Shown here piece by piece: positions 9,024-18,606 of a stretch of 18,606 bases of DNA; position 1 is the first letter of the stretch, and every line of letters begins with the position of its first letter. The DNA is from Hymenopellis radicata (lineage: Eukaryota > Basidiomycota > Agaricomycetes > Agaricales > Physalacriaceae). The notes below the pieces were generated by a model. The model did no database searches. It worked only from the letters and a program-made list of their open reading frames with translations, and was not told the DNA's origin. The translations under genes were made by a program, and so were the position numbers. The stretch covers positions 1 through 18,606 of the forward strand of contig JADNRX010000895.1 in assembly GCA_015501595.1 (NCBI GenBank), given 5' to 3'.

Positions 9024-9706
9024 CTCTACGGCCACCGAGGTAAACGCGCTTAAGAGGGTAGCAGGCAGGCAGGCTCAAGCAGAATAACATTAAACTTAAT
9101 GGTAGGTTTATATGAAGTACACAAGGCTGCATGTGCTCGTCAAACGTGTGTGTCCGCCACCAGCCACATGAAGAGGATTGTATACATGAGGAAAGGGTGA
9201 TATTTATACATGACGGGGGTATTCTGTCATGCGAGAGGATCGATAATGAAATCACGGCAGAGTGAATAGAAAGAACTGCCCACAGTGGTAGGTAGGAAGC
9301 CCCTAGAGGAACCGAGGCATAACAATCGCGCTCAGGCGCGGCAGAAGACTGCAAGACACGAGCTCCCAAAGCTTGGCATGTTCATCGATTCAATTAGAGT
9401 ACAACCCCAGTGAAAAGCTCAGTCGATTGCGTGTGAACAGAGTACCCTCGAGCATGTGCAGAACAGGCAGAGAGAGGTCATTTCTGACGTGAAAAGACCA
9501 CGATGCAGACGAATGAAAAGTTTTCCGCGCAGCTGGGGGTGCACATGGCACTCCGATGGTGGTGGAAGAACTGTGGAAGAACACAGCATGAACACCACGT
9601 GCCCCAGTTTACAGCAGCAGATTTATACCTTGCAGTCGACCACAACGTCGGCCTTCAGTTTCCCTTTTCCTAGTCGATAATATCCCGGTAATTCTCGTTC
9701 TTTTAC

Positions 9707-9713
9707 TATATAA
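9707..9713 (+). promoter_or_regulatory. TATA box of the dynein light chain gene
   Basis: TATATAA lies 41-47 bases upstream of the LC8 start codon at 9754. If transcription starts about 30 bp downstream the 5' UTR is very short, around 15 nt. The start context GTGCCATGG is good. Confidence 0.6.
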
Positions 9714-9753
9714 CGGCCGTGGATCTCATCTTTCATCTTCCAGATCTCGTGCC

Positions 9754-10139
9754 ATGGCAGAGAAAGCAGACGCGCCCACCTCATCGTCGACCGAAACTGG
9801 TTCGGCGCCGCGCACGGCCGACGGGGCCCCCGTGCCCAAGGCCACTATCAAGAACGTCGACATGAGCGAGGAGATGCAGCAGGAGAGCGTCGACATCGCG
9901 TCCGCAGCGCTCGAGAAATTCAACATCGAGAAGGACATCGCTGCGCACATTAAGAAGGAGTTTGACCGAAAGCACGGGCCTACATGGCATGTCGTCGTGG
10001 GCAAGAACTTTGGGAGCTACGTGACACATGGTGCGTACGCCTCTCCTGGGCTCGTGTCGGTGCTGACAGGCCTGCAGAAACAAAACACTTCATCTACTTT
10101 TACGTTGGCTCTCTAGCCATCCTCATCTGGAAGTCATAG
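9754..10139 (+). CDS. DYN2: Cytoplasmic dynein light chain, LC8 type
   Basis: LC8 is a small dimeric hub that clamps linear motifs of dynein intermediate chain and many other partners; in fungi it supports dynein-driven nuclear movement and nuclear pore assembly. Two exons, 9754-10030 and 10078-10139, with a 47-nt intron (GTGCGT...CTGACAGG...GCAG) give 112 residues. The LC8 core starts at about residue 28 ([20 protein letters not shown]) and includes [40 protein letters not shown] and [16 protein letters not shown]. Splicing places the Glu of THETKH across the junction exactly as in the family. The protein is longer than animal LC8 (89 residues) owing to an N-terminal Ser/Thr/Pro/Ala-rich extension of about 25 residues; the TATA position supports this start. 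No frameshift is seen in this gene. Confidence 0.97.
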
Positions 10140-10403
10140 ACGACGGCAGGGCGTGCAGAGGGTGCTCGGAAGACCTAATACGTTACCATCCATATACTCA
10201 GTACATATTTTCTCTTTTTCTCCTTTTCAATTGTTTTCTTGCTATTCTGTTTTCTTGACGAGTTTCCGCTGATCGTCTTTTGTGAGTGCTTCTATAGTCG
10301 ACGACCCCCGCAAGCCCCCGCACTGCGTGGATCGTTCGTCGGCTGAATATGACTCATACAGTCAATGCATGCCGTTATCTCAATCGCCCATCAGCTCTCC
10401 ACC

Positions 10404-11619
10404 ATGATCGACCTCGGCACGTTTAGCTGCGAACGCATCCTCAACCAAGGTAGCCGACATCTGCCAGTGCATGTATTGTATTCACCGCCTTAGAACCCGA
10501 GAAGAAACGCATCGCGCTGCTTGGCACGTTTCCTCCGCTGAACGGCTCGACAGAACGCTCGTGTGCCATTGTTCGCATCGAAAAGACCTCGTTCGCGCCA
10601 GACTTCGATCTGTCATCTGTCGTCAACATCAAACCAATGCAATCCACGGACATCGTATGTAATCTTCATCCGCATTCTTCGCCGATGTTGATTGTCAACC
10701 CAGTACTCGTGGTTTGCAGGCTGGCTCGCGTCCTCACCTGAAAAGCAACCACAAGGCGATGTCAAGATTGACGTGATCTGCCCTGCGACTCAAGACCATA
10801 TCAACAAGGTATGTTTTCCCTGTACTACACATGTTTGAATTAATACCTTGCAGTATTCCCCGCAAAGGTCTCTTCTTGTCCGAGAAACGCCAGAGCTGTA
10901 CTCCTCCGTCACTAAATATACATAGATAGTTTTTCCGCCATCTAGAACAAAATGGTGAGCTCTGATCTGAAATATCTGGCGACTCTCAACAAGTCTAGGG
11001 TATCGAAAAATACTGGATGGCGAGTCTGAACGGGAGGCTATTCTCTTCAACTCGCCGGACTTTGTAATCCTACCTGACATGAAATGGGACCTGCACACCG
11101 TCGAGAGTCTATACCTTGTCGCCATTGCTCGGGACGCGTCGCTCCGTAGTCTGCGCGATTTACGACAAGGTTCGTGATTATTATACATCCTCTAGTTCCT
11201 GACGATAACTATAGAACATTTGCCATTGTTGCGATCTATACGCGCCGAAGCGTACAAAGTTGTCCAGAACCGATGGGGTCTGGGACCGGGATCCCTGCGG
11301 ATGTGGATCCATTACCAACGAGCTACTATCATTTTCACGTCCATATAGCCACTGCGAGCTATGAGGTGCCTGGGTTTGGGATGGCCGTAGGGCAAGCTCA
11401 TCTTCTTGAAGATGTCATTTCTTTGGTTATCAATCTTCCCTGCTGTTTTGATTATGGAGCTTACACGCGTTGATAGTTGGAGATATCTTCAAATATATTC
11501 GAAAAGATGACGCTGACATATGGACTTGGGAGCAACATGGTCTTTACCAGCCTATGCTGGCTTCCAGAAAGCGCTCGACACAGTGGATCAACATTAAATT
11601 CACCTCATATTCCTATTGA
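10404..11619 (+). CDS. DCS1: Scavenger mRNA decapping enzyme DcpS (HIT family)
   Basis: DcpS hydrolyses the m7GpppN cap left after 3'-5' mRNA decay, releasing m7GMP. I read seven exons: 10404-10449, 10494-10654, 10704-10808, 10854-10954, 10999-11169, 11215-11425 and 11477-11619, with introns of 44-51 nt, giving about 312 residues (human 337). The N-terminal dimer domain has [20 protein letters not shown] and [20 protein letters not shown], then [77 protein letters not shown]. The catalytic histidine triad is [10 protein letters not shown] at about 11321-11350, then [12 protein letters not shown] and [15 protein letters not shown]. Frames slip at about 10912-10937 (two compensating changes that create an in-frame TAG), 11006-11010 (A5 run, one extra), 11318-11320 (one base lost) and 11528-11530 (one G lost). 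With these corrected all exon phases fit. The last intron has a weak donor (GTTATC). Confidence 0.94.
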
Positions 11620-11767
11620 CTTTCTACGCGCCTGAATAGATCACACGAGTTATTTAAACGTTAACGTTGGACACCGGAAATCACACTATTTCGCGGATTG
11701 TTGTACCAGTCTTGCTATTGGTTACGGCGAATTATACATAATTGCAGCTGGGAATGGGAATTTTAGC
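11620..11767. other. Short intergenic spacer upstream of the hAT-like element
   Basis: Between the DcpS stop and the element's left end I see only AT-rich intergenic sequence. Its last eight bases (11760-11767) are the left target-site duplication copy. Confidence 0.5.
11760..11767. repeat. Target-site duplication, left copy (ATTTTAGC)
   Basis: Identical to 12169-12176 and directly abutting the left terminal inverted repeat. Confidence 0.88.
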
Positions 11768-12168
11768 AGGACCCCTGTCAATCACCCAAAATGTCAGAGA
11801 CATTTTAGCCCAAAAATCCGGTTTTTTTTCCGCACGCGATTTCGCAAAAATTTTCCGCACATTACCTCTGACTAGGCCAAATGTCAAAAAATTTTCCGCA
11901 CATGCGCATATACATCAAATTTTTCGTGAATTTACACTTTAGTAGGCAAAATTGCTCTCAAATTTTGGCACCCGCGCCCGTGGAAATGCCAAAATTTTCC
12001 GCACCAGGCGAGACATGCACCAAAGTTGACTTTTTTTCCGCACTTTCGGCACACAGAATTTTTGAAAAACACCAGTTTTTTTCCGTTTTTGGGTCTTAGA
12101 ATTTTCTCAAATTCTCAATTTTTTTCCGCACATGGCCTATGACATTTTGGGTGATTGACAGGGGTCCT
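11768..12168. mobile_element. Non-autonomous hAT-like DNA transposon (MITE), 401 bp
   Basis: The ends form a perfect 29-bp terminal inverted repeat (11768-11796 and 12140-12168) that starts AGGACCCCTGTC and includes AATCACCC. It is flanked by a perfect 8-bp target-site duplication ATTTTAGC at 11760-11767 and 12169-12176. An 8-bp duplication is the mark of hAT-superfamily insertion (P elements can also make 8 bp). The interior has no transposase frame; it contains six exact copies of TTTTCCGCAC in one orientation at 11826, 11851, 11892, 11995, 12034 and 12122, plus a partial one near 12079. Arrays like this are known as subterminal transposase-binding sites in hAT elements. Perfect ends and duplication argue for a recent insertion. 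Open frames inside the element are chance. Confidence 0.88.
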
Positions 12169-12176
12169 ATTTTAGC
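12169..12176. repeat. Target-site duplication, right copy (ATTTTAGC)
   Basis: Identical to 11760-11767 and directly abutting the right terminal inverted repeat. Confidence 0.88.
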
Positions 12177-13065
12177 CAGGTGAGCGTACTCTGGTACGGG
12201 ATTTACACTACGCAGGCGCACACAGGGACCCCCTCATGCATCTGGCGATTGAATTACAGGCAACGGCGATGGTCTTTTTTACAGATGTGGGTACAGATAA
12301 TTGACTTGTGGCGGAAGTAGATGTGGAAGGCCGATAGCCCGTTTCCGCGGAGTAATCAGTGGGTTTCGAACAGAGTTGACTTTGATCCAAAAAGCCCGCC
12401 CATCTTGAGAGATTCAACGCGTTTTCAGATGGCTACACACCAGAAAGTAGTTGGCTTCTTGCGTCCATATGGGTGGCGCGTAGATCCAAAGTTCTGTTGC
12501 TCCAGAAGTGCATCTATACACATTGGGACAAGCTGTCATCGTAAATCCGAGTGGATTTGATGCATGCGAAACAGTGATTAGGTCCCCTATTTCAACCCCA
12601 GCAGTATATATATCGGGACACCCTGGTGAAGACTATTGGGGCGAGTTGTAACTGAGCTGTCAGAAATACCTCGGGTAGATAGGCGTTGAGTTGCCAAAAA
12701 TGGGGAGAATCATGGGTTGGGTCTAGACTCTCAATAAAATGGCGGGCCATCACTGTCGCTGAATACGATGAGAGGTGCACCTTTTCGCGTTTTTATAACC
12801 CGTAAAACGTATCGCGCGGCATGAAAAAGTGGCGGCCGAGTCGGACGAGCGTGGGGCGCGTCAATGTGGATGATGTAATCAGTGCTAGATTTTTGGGGAG
12901 TCCCGATCGGTGCTCGATACCCCAGGAAAGGAACCGGGTTTAGTCTTCCCTACCATTCTTTAACTCCAACCACGACCATTGCATTCGTTCCCATCCCTTC
13001 CAGCCCTCTTCCTCGTCTGAATCCGATACACGAGCGAAAACTCTGTTTTCAATCGTCAAACAGCC
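12177..13065. other. Intergenic region upstream of acetyl-CoA carboxylase
   Basis: I see no gene I can support. A plus-strand frame at 12321-12560 (contains DFDPKSPPILRDSTRFQMAT) and a minus-strand frame at 12592-12780 are of protein-like composition but match nothing I know; with the error rate of this sequence, a decayed gene fragment cannot be excluded. The right part must hold the carboxylase promoter: a TATA-like TTTTATAA occurs at about 12790-12798, and the stretch 12940-13060 is pyrimidine-rich as in many basidiomycete 5' leaders. Confidence 0.45.
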
Positions 13066-16000
13066 ATGTCGGCCTATGACCATTCCAGAGTGCAGCACTT
13101 CATAGGTTCGCGCCCTCTTTTCCCTGATTTTCCGCGCTTTTTTTTGACGACGAGAACGTGCAGGAGGCAACTCTTTGGAGAACGCACCTTCGACCCCAGT
13201 ACACGACTTCGTCAAGTCTCATGGTGGACACACTGTGATCACCAAAGTACGCATTCTGAAATACAAGCTGTTTTTTCGTGCTAACCGCAGAGCGCTGATT
13301 AGGTTCTTATCGCCAACAACGGTGTGTAACCCTCGTGTCGTCGCTAACATGCTCTGATACGATTTACTAGGTATCGCCGCCGTCAAGGAGATCAGATCCA
13401 TCCGCCAATGGAGTTACGAAACGTTTGGCAGCGAGCGGGAGGTCGAGTTCACTGTCATGGCCACCCCCGAAGATCTCAAGGTCAATGCCGAGTACATTCG
13501 CATGGCCGACCGGTACAAATCGAAGTACCCGGAGGATCCAACAACAACAACTACGCCAATGTCGATCTCATCGTCGATGTCGCTGAGCGTGCCGGAGTTC
13601 ACGCCGTGTGGGCCGGATGGGGTCACGCGTCGGAGAACCACGTCTTCCGGAGAGTTTGGCTGCTAGCAAGCACAAGATCGTCTTCATTGGTCCTCCAGGA
13701 AGTGCCATGCGAAGCTTGGGCGATAAGATCTCCAGTACCATTGTCGCTCAACACGCCGAAGTCCCATGTATGCCCTGGTCTGGAACAGGCATTTCTGATA
13801 CCGTGCTCTCGCCCGCCGGCTATGTCACGTTTCCTGACAAGGCTTACATGGCTGCATGTGTTCAGTCTGTCGAGGAAGGTCTGAAGAAGGCAGAGGAGAT
13901 CGGCTGGCCCATCATGATTAAGGCTAGTGAGGGAGGAGGAGGAAAGGGTATCCGTAAGGTCGAGGCTGCTGACGCGTTCAAGAACGCGTACCACGCTGTC
14001 GCTGGAGAGATTTCCGGGTTTCGTTTTCCCGTTTTCATTTGACGTGTTTTCTGACAGCATATATGCAGGATCTCCCATCTTTATCATGAAGCTCGCCGGA
14101 CAGGCGCGTCACTTGGAGGTTCAGCTTCTTGCTGATCAGTACGGCAATGCCATCTCCCTGTTCGGACGCGACTGTTCGGTTCAGCGTCGTCACCAGAAAA
14201 TTATCGAGGAGGCCCCGGTTACTATTGCCCCGAACCTACCTTCGAACAGATGGAACGCGCTGCCGTTCGCTTGGCCAAGCTGGTCGGATACGTTAGTGCT
14301 GGAACTGTTGAATGTAAGGCATCTATGTTTTTGACATCGTCAGTCATTCTAATATGTTCCCTTCAGATCTTTACAGTCACGCAGAGGACTACTTCTACTT
14401 CCTCGAGCTCAATCCCCGTCTCCAAGTCGAACATCCCACTACCGAGATGGTATCAGTGTCAACTTGCCTGCCGCCCAGCTCCAAGTGGCCAATGGGTATT
14501 CCTCTCCATCGTATCCGCCACATTCGTCAGCTCTATGGTGTCGCACCCAACGCTGCTTCCGAGATCGATTTGACATGATCAAACCTGATGCCAATGCCCT
14601 TCAGCGCAAGCCACGGCCCAAGGGACACGTCGTCGCTGTTCGTATCACCGCCGAGAACCCAGATGCTGGCTTCAAGCCCTTCGTCTGGTTCCCTGCAGGA
14701 GCTGAACTTCCGCTCTAGCACCAATGTTTGGGGTTACTTCTCCGTAGTACTGCTGGTGGTCTACACGAATTCGCCGACTCTCAATTCGTCACATCTTTGC
14801 TTACGGCGAGGACCGAAGCGAGAGCAGGAAGAACATGATCATCGCTCTGAAGGAACTGAGCATTCGTGGTGATTTCCGGACGACCGTGGAATACTTGATC
14901 AAATTATTGGAGTTGGACGCGTTCAAGAACAACACAATAACAACCGGCTGGTTGGACTCCCTCATCAGCAACAGACTTACCGCGAACGTCCCGATGCGAC
15001 ATTGGCTGTCATTTGCGGTGCCGTGACAAAAGCTAACCTTTTATCGGACGCGTGCTGGACCCGAGTACAAGCGTATCCTGGACAAGGGTCAAGTTCCTGC
15101 GAAGGATGTGTTGAAGACCATCTTCAGCATTGATTTTATCTACGAGAATGTCCGCTACTCCTTCACCGCTGCGCGCTCCTCCACCACCGGCTGGACCCTT
15201 TATCTCAACGGTGGTCGTACCATGGTCGGTGCCCGACCTCTGGCTGATGGTGGTTTGCTGGTGTTGCTTGGTGACAAGAGTCACTCGATCTACTGGCAAG
15301 AAGAGGTCGGCGCGTTGAGGCTCATGGTTGACGCCAAGACGTGCTTGATTGAACAGGAGAACGACCCGACCCAGTTGAGGAGCCCTTCCCCAGGAAAACT
15401 CATACGTTACTTCGTAGATAGCGGTGACCACATCAACGCCGGAGAGCAATACGCTGAGATTGAGGTAAACATTTCCTTTTGTGACATCCTATCGAAAGAC
15501 TGACTTACCCTCATAGGTCATGAAAATGTTACATGCCCCTTGTCGCTTCCGAAGATGGTATCGTACAGTTGATCAAGCAACCTGGCGTCAGCCTCGAGCC
15601 TGGAGACATTCTTGGTATCCTCACATTGGACGACCCTGCGCGCGTCAAACACGCCAAACCATTCGAGGGTCTGCTCCCACTCTTCGGTCCTCCCGGCGTT
15701 GTCGGTAACAAGCCTCACCAAAAGTTCACTCGATGCATGGCGTCCTTGCGGATATCTTGGACGGATACGACAACCAGGCGATTATGGCAGGCACGTCAAG
15801 GATTTAGTCGAGGTCCTCCACGATCCCGACCTCCCGTATGCCGAAGTCAGTGCCATCCTCTCCGCCCTCTCCGGGCGTATGCCTTCCAAGTTGGAGGATA
15901 GCGTTCGTGCCGCGCCGTCGACGCCGCCAAGGTTAAGGGTGACACTGCAGAGTTCCCCGCCGTGAGGATCAAGAAAATCCTTGAACACTACGTCCAAAAT

Positions 16001-18606
16001 AGCGTTCTTGCGCAGGATAGGACCATGTTCCGCTCCCAGCTAGGCCCTCTCTTCGACGTTGTTGAGCGCTTCATGGGCGGCTTGAAAGGACACGAAACGG
16101 AGGTGATGACTGATCTGTTGAGTCGCTACGAGAGCACGGAGAAGCTCTTCGGTGGAAGTATTGAAGCTCGTGTTCTTGCCCTTCGCGACCCGCACAAGGA
16201 GGACTTGGACAAGGCAGTCGCGCTTGTTCTGAGTCACATCAAGGTCGCCAACAAGTGTAAGCTCGTTCTTACCCTTTTGGAGCAAGTCAAGACCAGTGGG
16301 CTCAACGTTTCCGACCCGGAGAGTCAGTTGTATCAAGTCTTGCAGGGGCTTGCTACTTTGGAATCGAAGTATGTATTCATTCTGCCTTCGTGTTTTCCGT
16401 GCATTGAGGTCGCTTCAGATCTTCGACGCCCGTTTCTTTGAAGGCTCGCGAGGTTCTCATCATGGGTCAAATGCCTTCCTACGAGGATCGTATGATCCAA
16501 ATGGAAAGCATTTTGAAGAGCTCCGTGAGTAACCACTTCTACGGTGAACAAGGACACGGCGGACCACGGCAAGTACCGTTTTATAATACGAAAAGTCCTT
16601 GCTCAACATCAATTTAAGGTCGCCATCCGCTGAAGTTCTTAAAGAACTTAGCGACTCTCAATACACTGTGTACGACGTGTTGCCTACTTTCTTCAACCAC
16701 CAGGATCCTCTCGTTACTCTTGGTGAGGAAGAAACCGCCTGTCAGATGTCAATCTCACTAACATCATTTAAAGCTGCTTTCGAAGTCTACGTTCGTCGTG
16801 CGTACCGTGCGTACAGCCTTCTCTCCCTCGATTATGAAGAGGGAGATACTCTTGATGATGGTGAAATCCCGAGTGTTCTCACTGGCGCTTCAACATTGGC
16901 CAGTCTCATTCTCCTCCTCCACTCCACGTATCGCGTTCGGGTATGTCCTTTTCGTATCTTGGCTGAATATCATCTAACGTCCATCGCAGTGATAGCCGTC
17001 GTTCGGGCTCCGTCAGTGACTTGACGTACCTTATAAGCAAGACTCAAACTCAGCCTATTCGCACTGGTGCAATTGCATCGTTCCCGAACTTCCCCGCTCT
17101 CGTTCGTGGCTTCAGCAAAGTGGCTGCCATGCTCCCTCCCTTCGATTCCCACGAATACACTCAGCGTCATGGCAAAAACAACCAGCCTCCGAATGTTGTC
17201 AACGTTGCGCTGCGTTTGTTCGACAAGGCCGACGACATGACCGAGGATGAATGGCTCCCCAAAATCATTTCTTTCGTTAACGACAAGCAAGGAGACTCTC
17301 AACCGTCGCGGTGTTCGTCGTGTCTCTGTCCTCCTTTGTCGCCAGGGAACCTACCCCGTGTACATCACTATGCGTGAAGTTGACGGAGTCTGGGCTGAAG
17401 AACAAGCTCTTCGTAACATTGAGCCTGCTCTGGCTTTCCAGATCGAACTTAGCCGTCTCTCCAACTACAAGCTGAAGCCCGTATTTGTCGAGAGCAAGCA
17501 GATTCACATGTACCATGCGGTGGCGAGGGAAAACCAGCTAGACAACCGATTCTTCATCCGTGCCCTCGTCGGCCAGGTCGCTTGCGCGGTACCATGAGCA
17601 CCGCGGAGTACCTCATTTCCGAGACTGATCGCTTGGTCACCAACGTCTTGGATGCTCTCGAGCTTGTCTCTGCTGAACATCGTAACGCCGACTGCAACAA
17701 CATCTTCATCAACTTCGTCTACAATCTTGCTGTGACGTACGAAGATGTCCTGGCTGCTATTTCTGGATTCATTGAGCGACATGGCAAGCGCCTGTGGCGT
17801 CTGCATGTCACTGGCTCTGAAATCAGAGTGGCTTTGGAGGATGACGAAGGAAATGTCACGCCTATCCGCTGTGTTATCGAGAACGTCTCCGGTTTCATCG
17901 TCAACTACCATGCCTACCAGGAGATTACGACCGACAAGGGCACCACCATTTTGAAGTCCATTGGCGAGAAAGGCCCTCTCCACCTCCAACCTGTGCACCA
18001 AACATACCCGACGAAGGAGTCTTTGCAACCAAAGCGTTACCAAGCCCACCTATCGGTACACCTACGTCTATGACTTCCCTGGCCTCTTCTCCAAGGCTTT
18101 GCAAAATGTGGGCCAAGGCCAGGAAGAGCACTCCGTCTCTCATCCCTCCCAAGAGCTTCTTGGAATTCTAAAGAGCTCGTTCTCGACGAGCACGATCAGA
18201 TTGCCGAGGTCGACAGGGCGCCTGGAAACAACACGTTCGGTATGGTCGCTTGGGTCTTCACACTGAGGACACCCGAGTACCCTAATGGACGCCGTGTTGT
18301 CGCGGTCGCCAACGACATCACGTACAAAATCGGTTCCTTTGGTCCTATGGAAGACCAGTTCTTCTACCTTGTCACCCAGTACGCCCGGGACCATGGCATT
18401 CCACGCATTTACTCTCTGCTAACTCTGGTGCGCGCCTTGGCGTTGCGGACGAACTTGTCCCGTTGTTCTCTGCTGCTTGGAACGACGACGCCCATCCTGA
18501 AAAGGGTGTCGACTACCTCTACCTCACCCACGAGAACTATCTGGGACTTCAGGAGAAGGGTGGTGACTCCGTAAGGACTGTGGATGTGGAAGTGAACGGC
18601 GAGCGT
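13066..18606 (+). CDS. ACC1: Acetyl-CoA carboxylase (multidomain, partial at right edge; many frameshifts)
   Basis: This cytosolic biotin enzyme carboxylates acetyl-CoA to malonyl-CoA, the committed step of fatty acid synthesis. It starts [20 protein letters not shown]. Introns I can place: 13106-13163, 13247-13302, 13322-13370, 14018-14068, 14314-14366, 15465-15516, 16369-16418, 16573-16618, 16723-16773, 16941-16989. Domains in order: biotin carboxylase ([36 protein letters not shown] loop [13 protein letters not shown] at about 13918; [39 protein letters not shown]), biotin carrier (EVMKM, biotinyl Lys codon 15523-15525), the eukaryote-specific central region ([20 protein letters not shown] to about 17950), and the beginning of carboxyltransferase ([40 protein letters not shown]). 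It ends at the window edge in [12 protein letters not shown]; roughly a quarter of the protein is missing. About 26 single-base frameshifts interrupt it, yet the protein is conserved on both sides of each, so it is most likely a functional gene in an error-rich assembly. Confidence 0.96.
13516..18414 (+). other. Set of frameshift positions in the carboxylase gene
   Basis: Places where the conserved protein changes frame, by comparing adjacent frames. One base lost: near 13639, 14237, 14456, 14570, 14746, 14787, 14984, 15750, 15794, 16883, 16919, 17571, 18051, 18059, 18111, 18413. One base gained: near 14016 (at a splice donor), 14491, 14681, 15060, 15529, 18165. Sign not determined (one lost or two gained): near 13518, 15912, 17288, and the junction of the intron 16573-16618. 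Positions are accurate to a few bases. Confidence 0.85.
15520..15528 (+). other. Biotinylation site (Met-Lys-Met) of acetyl-CoA carboxylase
   Basis: ATG AAA ATG directly follows a 52-nt intron (15465-15516) and GTC. It forms the EVMKM biotin attachment motif. The extra T at about 15529-15530 puts the next codons ([19 protein letters not shown]) out of frame. Confidence 0.93.

Larger units (their letters stand above)
7413..9706. other. Long gene-poor region with duplications
   Basis: About 2.3 kb without a gene I can identify. It starts with the 3' UTR of the Axl2-like gene and ends with the promoter of the dynein light chain gene. The middle is taken up by a direct duplication (7667-8040 and 8522-8910) and an inverted repeat (8229-8340 and 8903-9023). 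Several 60-140-codon frames exist on both strands, but those across the two direct copies are interrupted differently and none resembles a known family. A plus-strand frame at 8372-8563 (contains GQCTLTLRCRWDGSALVYSI) is faintly like short basidiomycete DUF6593-type proteins; I consider this too weak to call. Confidence 0.6.

Noticed and set aside
9059..9074. CAGGCAGGCAGG short tandem repeat
   Set aside because: Only about three units; an ordinary microsatellite without further meaning.
8935..9369. A 144-codon minus-strand frame
   Set aside because: No recognisable domain; its end lies in the inverted-repeat arm, whose partner does not keep the frame throughout.
10915..10925. The TAG in DcpS exon 4 as a real stop or as the end of a tiny intron
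   Set aside because: An intron here would be at most 28 nt, and downstream exons keep the conserved HIT enzyme; two compensating indels are more likely.
11742..12099. Two plus-strand open frames inside the transposable element
   Set aside because: They are Phe/Lys-rich translations of its AT-rich repeats, overlap in different frames, and show no transposase similarity.
13066..18606. Acetyl-CoA carboxylase as a true pseudogene, or as a gene with programmed frameshifts
   Set aside because: Protein blocks are conserved across all domains with intact catalytic motifs, and slips are scattered single-base changes without a common slippery site. Sequencing error explains this better.
1..18606. tRNA, rRNA, CRISPR arrays or bacterial-type operons
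   Set aside because: I scanned by eye for a tRNA B-box pattern and regular spaced repeats and saw none; the gene structure is fungal with spliceosomal introns.

Overview
The window looks like a piece of a basidiomycete (probably Agaricomycete) nuclear genome. The genes are eukaryotic and fungal, are split by many very short GT-AG introns (44-58 nt) with CTAAC/CTGAC-type branch sites, and have their closest remembered relatives in mushrooms (the acetyl-CoA carboxylase above all). I see no bacterial, plasmid or CRISPR features.

Layout, left to right. 87-714 (-): disordered Ser/Thr/Pro-rich tail of an unidentified protein. 1659-2741 (-): palmitoyl-protein thioesterase (PPT1 family, 4 exons). 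2946-3057: a 112-bp fold-back hairpin. 3324-3619 (-): a small secreted eight-cysteine protein, with a decayed paralogue at 4238-4442 (-) that abuts the next gene. 4558-7412 (+): an Axl2-like single-pass membrane protein with cadherin-like domains. 7413-9700: a gene-poor stretch holding a direct duplication (about 380 bp) and an inverted repeat (about 110 bp arms). 9754-10139 (+): cytoplasmic dynein light chain LC8. 10404-11619 (+): DcpS scavenger decapping enzyme (7 exons). 11768-12168: a 401-bp non-autonomous hAT-like element with 29-bp perfect terminal inverted repeats and a perfect 8-bp target-site duplication. 13066-18606 (+): acetyl-CoA carboxylase, running off the right edge within its carboxyltransferase domain.

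The coding genes are unrelated housekeeping functions (lysosomal depalmitoylation, cell polarity, microtubule motor, mRNA cap turnover, fatty acid synthesis), and nothing suggests a cluster or a shared pathway.

The most important warning for a user is sequence quality. Nearly every multi-exon gene carries single-base frameshifts while the protein stays conserved on both sides. There are roughly 26 in the carboxylase, about 5 in DcpS, and one each in PPT1, the Axl2-like gene and the small secreted protein. Many lie at or next to short homopolymers or doubled bases and most are one-base losses. This points to an unpolished long-read assembly rather than to pseudogenes. Automated gene callers will break these genes. 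I found no convincing undescribed system; the best leads are the hAT-like element with its reiterated internal motif, the hairpin, and the secreted-protein pair.
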